Part shown: piece by piece, positions 8,786 through 19,121 of the stretch
Position numbering within the stretch: the stretch's first letter is position 1
Layout: each line of letters starts with the position of its first letter
Origin: Flavobacteriales bacterium
GTDB lineage: Bacteria > Bacteroidota > Bacteroidia > CAIKAF01
Direction of reading: 5' to 3'
Assembly (NCBI GenBank): GCA_026418175.1
Contig: JAOABX010000001.1
Coordinates: 1 to 64,000, forward strand
Length of the DNA: 64,000 nt
Translations under genes and position numbers: made by a program
The notes under the pieces: generated by a model
The model's database searches: none
What the model was told of the DNA's origin: nothing
The model's input: only the letters and a program-made list of their open reading frames with translations

Positions 8786-10186
8786 TTACAGTGCCAGCAT
8801 TTGGCTTTTTACGGTATGCAAAAATCGGTGGGTTTCTTCATGGGTAGGGGTTTCGGCATAAATTCGCAGTACGGGCTCGGTACCACTGGCCCTTATGAGT
8901 AGCCATGCTTCGTTATCAAAATGAAATTTATGCCCGTCTATATTTTCGGTACGGCGTACCTCATAGTTGCCAAAGCGATGTAATGTACCGCTCTTACAGG
9001 CTGCAACAATGCGTTGTTTTTGTTCTTCGGTAAGGTGTAAGTCCAGTCTATCATAGGCAAAGGGACCAACAATTTCATACACTTCATCAATCAATTCACG
9101 CAGCGATTTTCCGCTTTTAGCCATAAATTCCCAAATAATCAGCCCCATCCATATACCGTCTCGTTCAGGAATATGCCCTTTTACCGCTATTCCACCTGAT
9201 TCTTCTCCGCCCAGCAGCACATTGCCCTGTAGCATATAGCCGGTAATGTGTTTGAAACCTATGGGGGTGGTAATTTGCTCTAAATGATAATGATTGCAGA
9301 TTTTTTTAATTTTTTCACTCACCGAAAAGGCAGTAATCACCTTGCCGGTCATGCCTTTGTATTTTACTAAGTAATGAATGAGCAGTAAGATGATATGATG
9401 CGAATCAACAAAATTTCCTTGCTCGTCAAACAATCCGATGCGGTCAGCATCGCCGTCGGTTGCCAGGCCGCAGTCAATGGCTTGTGATACCTGAATAAAT
9501 TCTGAAAATTCTTTGAGGTTGCGCAGGATAGGTTCGGGGGCAATGCCTTCAAATCCAGGGTTTTCGGTGCAATGCATCAATTCTATTTCCGGAAATAATT
9601 CATTCATCACCGCTTGCCCGGCACCATACATGGCATCGTACCCAAATCGAAATTGGGAACGACGAATAGTTTCAATATCAAAATTTTTTTTTACAGCGGT
9701 AATGTATAACTCCCGAAGTTCTTTACGAATATAGCCGGGATGATTTGCTAATAGGATGTTACTGGTATCGGGCACGGCATCAGGAATCAATCTTTCAACT
9801 TCCTCAATGTGTTCGGGCAACAACGGGCCACCAAACGAGCCTTTTAATTTATAGCCGTTGTATTCCGGTGGATTGTGGCTGGCGGTAATGACTATTCCCA
9901 GCGATGCCCCGAGTTGCAATGTACCCATTGAAACCATGGGTGTGCTTACAAATCCTTCGTTGTAATATACTTGTATGCCGTTTGATAAAAAAACCTTAGC
10001 GGCTTCTTCCATAAATAATCGGCCACCAAACCGGCAATCGTGCCCAATCACAATTATCGGCTTCATGTTTTTTCCCAAAAGCCAGGCGGCCACTCCGGCA
10101 CTTACTCGTTTTACATTGTCTACCGTAAAGTCTTTGGCGATGATTGCCCGCCAGCCGTCAGTACCAAATTTTATGGAAGTTGCCAT
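8786..10186 (-). CDS. Phosphoglucomutase/phosphomannomutase family protein
   Basis: FGTDGWRAII, VITASHNPPEYNG, DGDADRIGLFD, RASGTEPVLRIYAE motifs. Confidence 0.93.
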   Translation of the reverse strand: MATSIKFGTDGWRAIIAKDFTVDNVKRVSAGVAAWLLGKNMKPIIVIGHDCRFGGRLFMEEAAKVFLSNGIQVYYNEGFVSTPMVSMGTLQLGASLGIVITASHNPPEYNGYKLKGSFGGPLLPEHIEEVERLIPDAVPDTSNILLANHPGYIRKELRELYITAVKKNFDIETIRRSQFRFGYDAMYGAGQAVMNELFPEIELMHCTENPGFEGIAPEPILRNLKEFSEFIQVSQAIDCGLATDGDADRIGLFDEQGNFVDSHHIILLLIHYLVKYKGMTGKVITAFSVSEKIKKICNHYHLEQITTPIGFKHITGYMLQGNVLLGGEESGGIAVKGHIPERDGIWMGLIIWEFMAKSGKSLRELIDEVYEIVGPFAYDRLDLHLTEEQKQRIVAACKSGTLHRFGNYEVRRTENIDGHKFHFDNEAWLLIRASGTEPVLRIYAETPTHEETHRFLHTVKSQMLAL

Positions 10187-10405
10187 GTTGAGGTTTTGTG
10201 CAAAATTAATGTTTTAAAAAGATGTAAGATTGTGCACTTAAAAGAGCATTTTTACCTGCAAAAAAGAATTTTCACATTAGTTATTGAATAATGATTGAAT
10301 CATTTATTTATTTGTTCAGTAGTTAACAAATTAAAGTCAAATTTTCTTTATTTATTTTTTTGTGCTCACAGCCAAAGCAGATAATTTATTGATTTCATAT
10401 CAAGA

Positions 10406-11428
10406 TTATTTAATTCCATTTTTATCCAATGCACGTTGGTAGCGCGTAGCATTTCTGTTATGTTCTTGCAGAGTAACAGCAAAACTATGATGCCCTGAAA
10501 AATCTTCTTTTGCACACATATATAAGAAATTGTGTTTTTCGTAATTCAATACAGCATCTATGGCATCAGGTTCAGGTATCATGATGGGGCCGGGTGGCAA
10601 CCCTTCATACTTATAAGTATTGTAAGGTGAATCAATTTCGAGATGATGATGCAGTACCCGTTTGATAGATGTATTACCATGTGCAAAAATTACTGTTGGG
10701 TCACTTTGCAGTAGCATCCCTTTTTTTAACCGGTTAATGTATAATCCGGCAATGCGTTTCCATTCACTTTTATGTACAGATTGTTCAGCCATTACAATGG
10801 ATGCTAAAATTCCTACTTCAGCCGGAGTAAGTGGAATAGTTGCTGCTTTTTGTTTTCGTTCTTCCGTCCAAAAGGCATCGTATTCTTTTGCCATACGTTT
10901 TACAAAAGCATCAGCACCCGTATTCCAATAAAATTCGTAGGTGTTTGGAATATAGAGCAATTCACAAGTTTCTTCATTCAACCCTCGTAACGTTAAAATA
11001 TCCGGGTTGCACATAGCTTGCACCAATGAAATAGAATCAACCTCTAGTTTTTTTGCAATTTTTCCTGCCAGTTGGGGGATGGAACGTACATAATGAAAGC
11101 TAACCTGAACGGGTGTTTGTTTTCCTGATTTTAAGAGGTTTACCAGCGCATTGTTTGTCATGCCGTCAATCAATTTGTAACGGCCGGGCTTGATGGATTC
11201 CGGATAACTTTTTTGTTTTGCAACCCAAACAAACCCTTTTGTATTTTTTAAGATTCCTCTTCGTTCAAGTTGCGCAACCACAGTATCGAAATTACTACCT
11301 GTAGCAATGTATAAATAGGGATCATCTTGCTGTACTTTTACATTGGGGTCATTCAGGTATCCATACCAGTGGCAGCCGCTTATTGCCGTGCTAAGAAAAA
11401 TAAAAAAAAATAAGGCTCTCAAATACAT
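10406..11428 (-). CDS. mltG: Endolytic transglycosylase MltG (YceG-like); start moved to the internal Met before the lipoprotein-like signal
   Basis: ILASIVMAEQ, IAGLYINRLKKGMLLQSDPTVIFA, YNTYKYEGLPPGPIMIP; tracked upstream extension overlaps the divergent gene. Confidence 0.92.
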   Translation of the reverse strand: MYLRALFFFIFLSTAISGCHWYGYLNDPNVKVQQDDPYLYIATGSNFDTVVAQLERRGILKNTKGFVWVAKQKSYPESIKPGRYKLIDGMTNNALVNLLKSGKQTPVQVSFHYVRSIPQLAGKIAKKLEVDSISLVQAMCNPDILTLRGLNEETCELLYIPNTYEFYWNTGADAFVKRMAKEYDAFWTEERKQKAATIPLTPAEVGILASIVMAEQSVHKSEWKRIAGLYINRLKKGMLLQSDPTVIFAHGNTSIKRVLHHHLEIDSPYNTYKYEGLPPGPIMIPEPDAIDAVLNYEKHNFLYMCAKEDFSGHHSFAVTLQEHNRNATRYQRALDKNGIK

Positions 11429-11473
11429 ATAAACCGAAAGATAAGAAATCCTTGCCAGGTTTAGAAAATCTGC

Positions 11474-11481
11474 TAACTTTG
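11474..11481 (+). promoter_or_regulatory. -7 promoter box of the divergent T9SS-protein gene
   Basis: TAACTTTG, perfect TAnnTTTG, 5 nt before ATG 11487. Confidence 0.45.
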
Positions 11482-11486
11482 AAGAG

Positions 11487-13097
11487 ATGATTGGTAAACA
11501 ACATATCGCGTATTTATTGAGTATTATCAGTTTGTCATCTGTTGCACAGGGGCGATTGTGGAATCGTGGTACCATACATCTGGATGTTGGCACGGAAGCA
11601 AGAGTTCATGGCAACATAATTTTAGATGAGCCGGTAACCGGTGACGGTTATTTGGTTTTTGCCGGAACAAATCCTGCCTTTGCACAAGGTGATAAGTTAC
11701 AAACTGATAATTTCCGAATAGAAAGCACTTCTAGTTTAATTCTTAATAATGATTTTAAAATTATCCAACATGCCGACTTGATATCAGGAGTAGTTGACTT
11801 GAATACCTACGATGTGTATTTTTCGCAACCCGCTTCCATTTCGGGAGGCAATAATTCTTCCTACTTTCAAACTTCCGGGAACGGTAAAATCATAATACCT
11901 GTGAATAATGTTACAGCTACCATTCCTCTGGGAATTAATTCTTATTACATACAAGCAGGTATTTCTCAACAAGGCTTACCGGATACTTTTTCTTTAAAAC
12001 TATGGCCTGCATTAACTGATAATGGTTTGCCGGGAGGCAATGCAATTACTTCTCATGTGGGTGCTTGGGCGGTTCACTTTCAGGAGTCAGTGTACGGGTT
12101 TAATGATATTACATTGTCCTTGCAATGGCCCGATAACAGTTTAACCAGTTCGTTTTTTGAGCCTCACTCAGTAATGATTTTCCATAACGGTACAAATTAT
12201 ATCCCTTTATCACCATGTGGCGAAGATTTAAGTTTGGTTAATCCGAATACCCTTCAGGTTTCGGGATTACAATTTGTAGGACTATATGGAGTGGGTGATT
12301 CGTTGTATCTTCCTCCGCAACCACAGGCCAATATTACCATGGGAGGGCCAACGCAATTTTGTTTCGGCGACAGCGTTGGGCTACAGGCCTCTACGGCTAC
12401 TTCTTACTTATGGAATACTGGAGCTACTACTCAAAGCATTTACGTATCGGCATCGGGCAGCTATCAAGTTACAATTACCGATATTAACTCCTGTCAATCA
12501 GTTTCACCACCAATAACTATTACAGTTTACCAACCGGATAGCATGTACACTACCGAAACAGCCTGCGATTCATTTTTTTGGAATGCAACCGGCCAATTTT
12601 ATTATGCTAACGGGCAATACACTGCTGCCTTAACAAATCAAAACGGTTGCGATAGCATCATTACCTTGGATTTACTCATCCAGCCCTCCATTACATATTC
12701 ACAAACTTTTAATATTTGTCCCGGAGCTTCTGTAACGGTAGGCAATAATACGTATGCTTCGCCAGGTACATATTATGATGTATTTACTGCAAGCAACGGA
12801 TGTGATAGTATGGTAACAACTACGCTTATTTGGCTTGATTGTTCCGGAATATCTCAAGAATCATCGCATGATATCCAAATATTTCCAAACCCTACGCAAG
12901 ATGTAATTTATATTAGTAATGCTAATAATGCAGATTTGCAAATTTTTAATCTACAAGGACAGATTATAATTCAATATCCCTTGAATTTAAATAATGCCAA
13001 TTCATATCATATGGTTGATATTAAATTTTTACCCCCTGGAGTATATATTCTTAGAATAAATGAATTATCATTTCGTGTTGTAAAAATTAATCATTAA
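11487..13097 (+). CDS. T9SS type A sorting domain-containing surface protein
   Basis: C-terminal IFPNPTQDVIYISNANNADLQIFNLQGQII...GVYILRI... is a T9SS sorting domain. Confidence 0.82.
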   Translation: MIGKQHIAYLLSIISLSSVAQGRLWNRGTIHLDVGTEARVHGNIILDEPVTGDGYLVFAGTNPAFAQGDKLQTDNFRIESTSSLILNNDFKIIQHADLISGVVDLNTYDVYFSQPASISGGNNSSYFQTSGNGKIIIPVNNVTATIPLGINSYYIQAGISQQGLPDTFSLKLWPALTDNGLPGGNAITSHVGAWAVHFQESVYGFNDITLSLQWPDNSLTSSFFEPHSVMIFHNGTNYIPLSPCGEDLSLVNPNTLQVSGLQFVGLYGVGDSLYLPPQPQANITMGGPTQFCFGDSVGLQASTATSYLWNTGATTQSIYVSASGSYQVTITDINSCQSVSPPITITVYQPDSMYTTETACDSFFWNATGQFYYANGQYTAALTNQNGCDSIITLDLLIQPSITYSQTFNICPGASVTVGNNTYASPGTYYDVFTASNGCDSMVTTTLIWLDCSGISQESSHDIQIFPNPTQDVIYISNANNADLQIFNLQGQIIIQYPLNLNNANSYHMVDIKFLPPGVYILRINELSFRVVKINH

Positions 13098-13115
13098 AAT
13101 AAATAATTATAAGCG

Positions 13116-14036
13116 ATGAGAATTTTTTTATCCTGTATAATCTATTTTTTGTTCATTCAATGTGTATCACCTGTTAGCCTTAATCATCCTGTAAATACCA
13201 ACCCTCATGTTTTTGGAAAGCATTCTGTTAATAGATTTACGAAGTTTAAAAAAGGCGATATTTATTGGGGAGCATTTTATTTACTGGGGGTGAATGTTCC
13301 TCTTTTACAATGGAATTCTTTAGATAATTTTATTAAGTATCATAATCATTTTTACTCGAGTTTTTTATCTGCTCCACTATCAGAATCTTATTCATACAGG
13401 CCTTCGTTTATACATGGCATCGAAGCCAACATCATGGTGATGACCTTGAATACATTGTGGACAAAAACAACCACTGATTTACATGCCGTTTATACCAATG
13501 GCGATGAACGAATTATTACCGTTGATTTTAATACGTTTCAAACAGGATTTGATGTGGAATTACCAATCAGTTATTTTCGAATCGGGGTATGTAATGGTAT
13601 AACGTTCAACTGGGGTGAGTTTAGCTCTGGATATAAGTATAATCAGTTAGGTGATGATTATGTAAGTTATGCCCAGGATGTACCCATGAATGGAATATAC
13701 AGTACTCGGAGACTAGCAAGGTATATGCTAGGCGGAAGAGTTGGATTTACCTGGAAATTTGTAAAGTTTGTGGCCAAGGCACAATATATCTTTCCGGGCG
13801 ATAAAGAAAAAGATTATTTAATTCCGTTATATGATAAATTATTTAGTACAACACCCGGTTTTGGTTATTATTCTGATGGCGAAATTCCCCAGTATTTTAA
13901 TTATGCACCGGAAAATGTAAATAATTTAAATCAACAAACAGAATTAATTAGTACACCTCACGGATGGTTTTTGACGTTCCAGCTAGGCTTTGGTTTTACG
14001 AATGTAGATAATTATAAATTAAAATATTTGTTTTAA
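13116..14036 (+). CDS. Hypothetical exported protein
   Basis: 306-aa ORF with N-terminal hydrophobic segment; co-directional with neighbours. Confidence 0.65.
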   Translation: MRIFLSCIIYFLFIQCVSPVSLNHPVNTNPHVFGKHSVNRFTKFKKGDIYWGAFYLLGVNVPLLQWNSLDNFIKYHNHFYSSFLSAPLSESYSYRPSFIHGIEANIMVMTLNTLWTKTTTDLHAVYTNGDERIITVDFNTFQTGFDVELPISYFRIGVCNGITFNWGEFSSGYKYNQLGDDYVSYAQDVPMNGIYSTRRLARYMLGGRVGFTWKFVKFVAKAQYIFPGDKEKDYLIPLYDKLFSTTPGFGYYSDGEIPQYFNYAPENVNNLNQQTELISTPHGWFLTFQLGFGFTNVDNYKLKYLF

Positions 14037-14521
14037 TGATGACTCGCATTGTATTTATTGTATTTGCAGGCATAGCTTTATACGGATGCCATGGATATGA
14101 TTATCCCTTGGATGTTCGTGCAGAAATCTTAAATCAAATGCAGGGCGATTATCGCATTACGTTATTTAAAAATCAGGATACAACCATAAATAATTTTTGT
14201 ACGTTTACATTAACCAATGAAAATTTAGATGCCGCTGATCCTTTTCCCAAAATTTATTTTGATAATATTTTATCAAAACATTCTACTATTTTTCAATATT
14301 TCTGTATTGCTTATTGTTTAGATATTCCCCCTGATTACAGCGGCCGTTCTTATATCTATTGGGAACCGGATGTATATGAAAAACGTATTAATCTATGGGC
14401 CATTGCCGGGCTACAGGATTTGCATAAGGTTGTTAATAGAAAAATAATATCTAATAAGGAAGAAAAATGGTGGCTTGTTACACAAGCTGGATTGGAAGAA
14501 ATTTATATTAAAAAATTATAG
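14036..14521 (+). CDS. Hypothetical lipoprotein
   Basis: 161 aa, lipobox-like IALYGC; overlaps preceding stop. Confidence 0.6.
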   Translation: MMTRIVFIVFAGIALYGCHGYDYPLDVRAEILNQMQGDYRITLFKNQDTTINNFCTFTLTNENLDAADPFPKIYFDNILSKHSTIFQYFCIAYCLDIPPDYSGRSYIYWEPDVYEKRINLWAIAGLQDLHKVVNRKIISNKEEKWWLVTQAGLEEIYIKKL

Positions 14522-14551
14522 AAAAAATTAGTATGTCTTAATCAATTCAAA

Positions 14552-15352
14552 TCATAGTAATTCAATTTGGCCTTCAAATACTTTTTGGGCCGGGCCTATT
14601 AAGTGAATATTCAAGTAGTTTCCCGGTGCAATTTTATTAACTTTTACCTGCAATGCTCCTCCCTTCGTCAGAATTTTATCAGGCTGAAATGCATTCAGTA
14701 AAACATCTGCTGCAATATATGAAGCCACAACCCCAGTTCCACACGAATAGGTTTCATCTTCCACCCCGCGTTCATAAGTGCGTACCTTCAATGAATTTCC
14801 CGATTTTTGAATATAATTTACATTGATTCCCTGGGCCATAAATCGTTCATTGTATCGTATTTTTCGGGCTTCTGCCACAAGGTCTAATTTATCTACATCT
14901 TGGCTTATTCTAACAAAATGAGGTGATCCGGTATTGAGAATAATGGTATGTTCATCCACTCGTTCAATTTCTTGTACCGGTTGCATCTCCAAATCAACCA
15001 AAAAACCATGGGGAATTGCTTCCATGATTTGAGCTTTATGGTGTCCATCTACTGCTAAAAAGTCAAGGCAATTTTTAGTCTTCCCAATTCCCAGTTGTTT
15101 TGCAAAGGCAGCTATACAACGCCCCCCGTTACCGCACATGCTGCTTAACTTACCGTCAGAATTATAGTAAACCATTTTGAAATCAAATTCCGGGGCATTT
15201 TCAAGTAAAATTAAGCCATCAGCACCAATTCCAAAACGCCGGTGGCAAAGTAGTTCTATGTGTTGCTGTGTAGCATAAAATTTACCGTCACGGTTATCGA
15301 TCATAATAAAATCGTTGCCGGTACCCTGGTATTTATAAAAGTCAATTTTCAT
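14552..15352 (-). CDS. dapF: Diaminopimelate epimerase
   Basis: YQGTGNDFIMIDN, MCGNGGRCIAAFA, YSCGTGVVAS catalytic Cys motifs. Confidence 0.96.
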   Translation of the reverse strand: MKIDFYKYQGTGNDFIMIDNRDGKFYATQQHIELLCHRRFGIGADGLILLENAPEFDFKMVYYNSDGKLSSMCGNGGRCIAAFAKQLGIGKTKNCLDFLAVDGHHKAQIMEAIPHGFLVDLEMQPVQEIERVDEHTIILNTGSPHFVRISQDVDKLDLVAEARKIRYNERFMAQGINVNYIQKSGNSLKVRTYERGVEDETYSCGTGVVASYIAADVLLNAFQPDKILTKGGALQVKVNKIAPGNYLNIHLIGPAQKVFEGQIELL

Positions 15353-15482
15353 TTAAACAATTTAACTTTTTGGCATTTTTCCGGAATGTAATTTTGTGTT
15401 GAGAAAATAATTAATTAACACAAATTAACCCTCAAATTGTATCAAAGATAGGTTCTTTACGTTAATGTACAGGTTTTAAAAA

Positions 15483-16922
15483 ATGAGCGTTATGAAAAAT
15501 ACCGTTGGAACAATCATGGCAGCTCTTGCCGGAGGATTAATATCACTGGGTATTTATACCCATATAGTACCCAATAAAACCGTGATGCAGGTTTCTCCTG
15601 CTCCAGTAATAAAAACCAGCACAGATGTAACTCCGCTACCTATATCAGGAGTTGATTTTACAGTTGCTGCTGAACGTACCGTTAATGGTGTGGTTCATAT
15701 TAAAACCATTACGAAAACTACCAGAACGCAGCGCTATATGGATCCATTTGAACATTTCTTTTTCGGTAATCCATTTCAGCGTGAAATTCCACAAATGGGA
15801 GCAGGCTCTGGGGTCATTATTACAGAAGATGGATATATTATTACAAACAATCATGTTATTGACCGAGCCGATGAAATTGAAGTTACCCTGAATGATAAGC
15901 GAACTTATAAGGGAAAAGTAATTGGCACAGATCCCAATACTGATCTTGCGGTTATTAAAATTGATGAAACCGGGTTGCCTGTAGTTCCATTTGGGAATAG
16001 CGATTTGGTAAAAGTAGGAGAATGGGTGTTGGCTGTAGGAAATCCTTTTAATCTAACATCTACGGTTACAGCCGGTATTGTAAGTGCTAAAGGCCGAAAC
16101 ATTGACATCATTCAGGAGAATTATAAGATTGAATCATTCATCCAGACAGATGCTGCTGTAAACCCTGGAAATAGTGGCGGAGCGTTGGTAAACATAAACG
16201 GAGAGTTGGTGGGTATTAATACCGCCATATCCAGCCATACCGGATCGTATGAAGGCTATGCCTTTGCCATTCCTTCAAACCTGGTACAAAAAGTTGCCCG
16301 TGACCTGATTGAGTTTGGAACCGTACAACGTGGCTTACTGGGAGTGAATATTAAAGAAATCAATGCAGAATTTGCTAAATTGAAGGGTATTCAGGAACTG
16401 GAAGGTGTATGGGTGGAAGCTCCTATTGCTGGTGGGGCGGCCGAAGAAGCCGGAATTCGCTCTGGTGATATCATCTTGCAAGTAAATGGAGTGAAAGTGA
16501 ATTCAGTAGCAGCATTGCAAGAGCAAATTGGACTGTATCGCCCCGGTGATCGGGTGAAATTGCTGATATCTCGCTCCGGAAAACAAGCGGAAATTGTTGC
16601 TGTTCTGAAAAATAAAGCCGGAACAACGCAATTGCTTGATAAGCCAACGGAAGTAAACTCTATGCTGGGAGCTCGTTTTAGGCCTTTGAGCGAAGAGGAG
16701 CTTCAAAAATACAAATTAACGCATGGCGTAATGGTAGAAGAAGTAACAAATGGTAAGCTGCGCAATGCTGGAGTGAAAGCCGGTTACATTATTACCGAAA
16801 TAAATGGTAAGCAGGTTAAATCATTGGATGATCTGAACCAAGCCCTCAATTCTTCCAAAGGTATTTATTACATAGGCGGCATGTATAAAACCGGAGAAAA
16901 AGTGTATTATTCATTCAATTAA
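15483..16922 (+). CDS. Do/DegP/HtrA-family serine protease with PDZ domains
   Basis: ITNNHVIDRADEI, NTDLAVIKID, TDAAVNPGNSGGALVN triad regions; two PDZ-like segments. Confidence 0.95.
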   Translation: MSVMKNTVGTIMAALAGGLISLGIYTHIVPNKTVMQVSPAPVIKTSTDVTPLPISGVDFTVAAERTVNGVVHIKTITKTTRTQRYMDPFEHFFFGNPFQREIPQMGAGSGVIITEDGYIITNNHVIDRADEIEVTLNDKRTYKGKVIGTDPNTDLAVIKIDETGLPVVPFGNSDLVKVGEWVLAVGNPFNLTSTVTAGIVSAKGRNIDIIQENYKIESFIQTDAAVNPGNSGGALVNINGELVGINTAISSHTGSYEGYAFAIPSNLVQKVARDLIEFGTVQRGLLGVNIKEINAEFAKLKGIQELEGVWVEAPIAGGAAEEAGIRSGDIILQVNGVKVNSVAALQEQIGLYRPGDRVKLLISRSGKQAEIVAVLKNKAGTTQLLDKPTEVNSMLGARFRPLSEEELQKYKLTHGVMVEEVTNGKLRNAGVKAGYIITEINGKQVKSLDDLNQALNSSKGIYYIGGMYKTGEKVYYSFN

Positions 16923-16934
16923 GATGTTACAATA

Positions 16935-16982
16935 CAGGCCCGGATTTTTTTCTTCTAAGATAAAATAAAAATCTTGGGCCTG
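16935..16982. terminator. Long hairpin between degP-like gene and rpoD
   Basis: CAGGCCC.GATTTTT ... AAAAATC..GGGCCTG inverted repeat. Confidence 0.5.
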
Positions 16983-16991
16983 CGTTATTTG

Positions 16992-17022
16992 TTGACTTTT
17001 TGACAAAAAGGTGTTAATTTTG
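16992..17022 (+). promoter_or_regulatory. Bacteroidota-type promoter upstream of rpoD
   Basis: TTG (16992-16994)-N20-TAATTTTG (17015-17022). Confidence 0.55.
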
Positions 17023-17071
17023 CATCTTGTGTCGTTAAAATTTTATAACGCTAAATCTGTTTATTAAAACT

Positions 17072-17935
17072 ATGAGGCAATTAAAAATTACAAAATCCAT
17101 CACTAACCGTGAAAGCCGTTCGCTGGACAAATACCTTCAGGAAATTGGAAAAGAAGAATTGATCACAGCCGAAGAAGAAGTAGAACTAGCCCGCCGCATC
17201 AAGCAGGGTGATCAGGTTGCATTGGAAAAGCTTACAAGGGCTAATTTACGCTTTGTGGTATCAGTTGCCAAGCAATATCAAAACCAAGGGTTAACCCTTC
17301 CCGACCTGATTAATGAGGGGAATTTAGGATTGATCAAAGCTGCCCAGCGCTTTGATGAAACTCGCGGTTTTAAATTTATTTCATATGCCGTTTGGTGGAT
17401 TCGCCAGTCCATTCTTCAGGCCATTGCCGAACATTCTCGAATTGTTCGCTTACCATTGAACCAAGTAGGCTCATTAAATAAATTGAATAAAGCTTTTTCC
17501 AAATTGGAACAAGAATTTGAACGTGAACCTACGGAAGAAGAATTAGCTCAAATTCTCGATTTGCCAGAGGATAAAATCAAAGATTCAATTTCTATTTCTG
17601 GCCGTCATATTTCTATGGATGCTCCGTTGGTTTCTGGCGAAGAAAGCACCTTGTATGATGTAATGGTGAATAAAGATTCGCCTCGTGCCGACAAAGAACT
17701 CATTAAGGAGTCATTGCAAACCGAAATTGAACGTACCCTTGATACGTTGAGCGAACGTGAAAAAGAAATTATCAAATTGTACTTTGGTATTGGCATGAAC
17801 CATGGCCTTACTATTGATGAAATAGGCGAAAAATTTGACCTCACCCGCGAACGTGTTCGCCAGATTAAAGAAAAAGCGTTGAAAAGGCTTCGTCAAAGTA
17901 CTCGCAGCAAATTGTTGCGTACGTATCTTGGATAA
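17072..17935 (+). CDS. rpoD: RNA polymerase primary sigma factor, RpoD/SigA family
   Basis: [30 protein letters not shown], region 2 [29 protein letters not shown], region 4 [18 protein letters not shown]. Confidence 0.95.
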   Translation: MRQLKITKSITNRESRSLDKYLQEIGKEELITAEEEVELARRIKQGDQVALEKLTRANLRFVVSVAKQYQNQGLTLPDLINEGNLGLIKAAQRFDETRGFKFISYAVWWIRQSILQAIAEHSRIVRLPLNQVGSLNKLNKAFSKLEQEFEREPTEEELAQILDLPEDKIKDSISISGRHISMDAPLVSGEESTLYDVMVNKDSPRADKELIKESLQTEIERTLDTLSEREKEIIKLYFGIGMNHGLTIDEIGEKFDLTRERVRQIKEKALKRLRQSTRSKLLRTYLG

Positions 17936-17954
17936 CTTTTTTTAACGAAAATGT

Positions 17955-17985
17955 AAAAGGCCGTCCTTTTGGATGGCCTTTTTTT
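17955..17985 (+). terminator. Rho-independent terminator after rpoD
   Basis: AAAAGGCCGTCC-TTTT-GGATGGCCTTTTTTT. Confidence 0.85.
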
Positions 17986-18002
17986 ATTGGAATTTTGTAT
18001 GC

Positions 18003-19115
18003 ATGAAACCATCCGTAGTACTCCTTTTTCCTCTTGTAATTTTGATTTCTTTTTCCGCTTGCAGTGTAAAAAATTTTAGATTGCAAGCAGGGCCGCCCAA
18101 TGTAGAATCGTATAAATCGTTTGATAATTATGTTTTCAATTCATCTGAGGTGCCTTTTTGTTTTAATGAATGTGTAAATAATACACTACTTGGCAAAAAA
18201 TTGTTGGTAAGCAAAGGCCCATTTAATTCAAATGTTGTAACACTTGAAAAATTTCTTGAATCAGGTCCTACCATTGCATTTGCCATAATTCGAAATGACA
18301 CGGTGTTGTATGAATACTATGCTCCAGATTATAATGAGCAGAAACTCGTAACTTCGTTTTCAGTGGCCAAATCATTTGTTTCAGCTGTATTGGGAGTAGC
18401 CATTCATGAAAAATATATTGGTAGTGTGGAAGATCCGATTACTCGATATTTACCCGAGTTAGAAAAACGTGATCCTCGGTTCTCACAAATAAAAATACGT
18501 CATGTGCTCAACCATGTGGCGGGTATTGATTATCCGTCTATAACCTGGTCATATTATACTCATAATCACGATAAGATTTTTAAAAAAATGAAATATGACG
18601 AAGGGCCAGGGGTACGCTATCACTATGATAACGGCAACACCATGCTCATTACCTACATCATTGAGCGGGCTACAGGAAAAAAATTTCAGGATTATTTTAA
18701 TGAAAAAATCTGGAGTAAAATTCAAGCAGAAAATGAAATTTTATGGACTTTAGATAGCAAAGAGAAAAACAACGTAAAAACATTCTGTTGTATCAATGGA
18801 CGGGTTCGCGATTTTGCTAAGTTTGGCCGTTTGTATCTCAATAGAGGCCGTTGGGGGGATGAGCAGGTGATTCCTGAAGCATGGATTGATGAATCAATTA
18901 AATACGATGTAACAGATGCCAGTACTTGGGGTAATGAATATTTTTGGTATTTAGGCCCCAAAGAATATGGATATTATTATGCCGCAGGATTATATGGCCA
19001 ATATATTTACATATATCCTAAAAAGAATGTAATAATACTTCGTTTTGCCAAACGGGCATTTCACCTCAACTTTATGTTTGAGGAACAGATGATACAAGTA
19101 ATGGATCAATTATAG
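18003..19115 (+). CDS. Serine hydrolase, beta-lactamase (class C-like) family, lipoprotein
   Basis: SVAKSF (SxxK) motif, YHYDNGN; start at MKPSVVLLFPLVILISFSACS because the tracked start lies in the rpoD terminator. Confidence 0.85.
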   Translation: MKPSVVLLFPLVILISFSACSVKNFRLQAGPPNVESYKSFDNYVFNSSEVPFCFNECVNNTLLGKKLLVSKGPFNSNVVTLEKFLESGPTIAFAIIRNDTVLYEYYAPDYNEQKLVTSFSVAKSFVSAVLGVAIHEKYIGSVEDPITRYLPELEKRDPRFSQIKIRHVLNHVAGIDYPSITWSYYTHNHDKIFKKMKYDEGPGVRYHYDNGNTMLITYIIERATGKKFQDYFNEKIWSKIQAENEILWTLDSKEKNNVKTFCCINGRVRDFAKFGRLYLNRGRWGDEQVIPEAWIDESIKYDVTDASTWGNEYFWYLGPKEYGYYYAAGLYGQYIYIYPKKNVIILRFAKRAFHLNFMFEEQMIQVMDQL

Positions 19116-19121
19116 ATATGC

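Noticed and set aside
10406-11593. Full 395-aa mltG ORF start at 11593
   Set aside because: The first 55 codons overlap the divergent T9SS gene and its promoter; the signal sequence starts at 11428.
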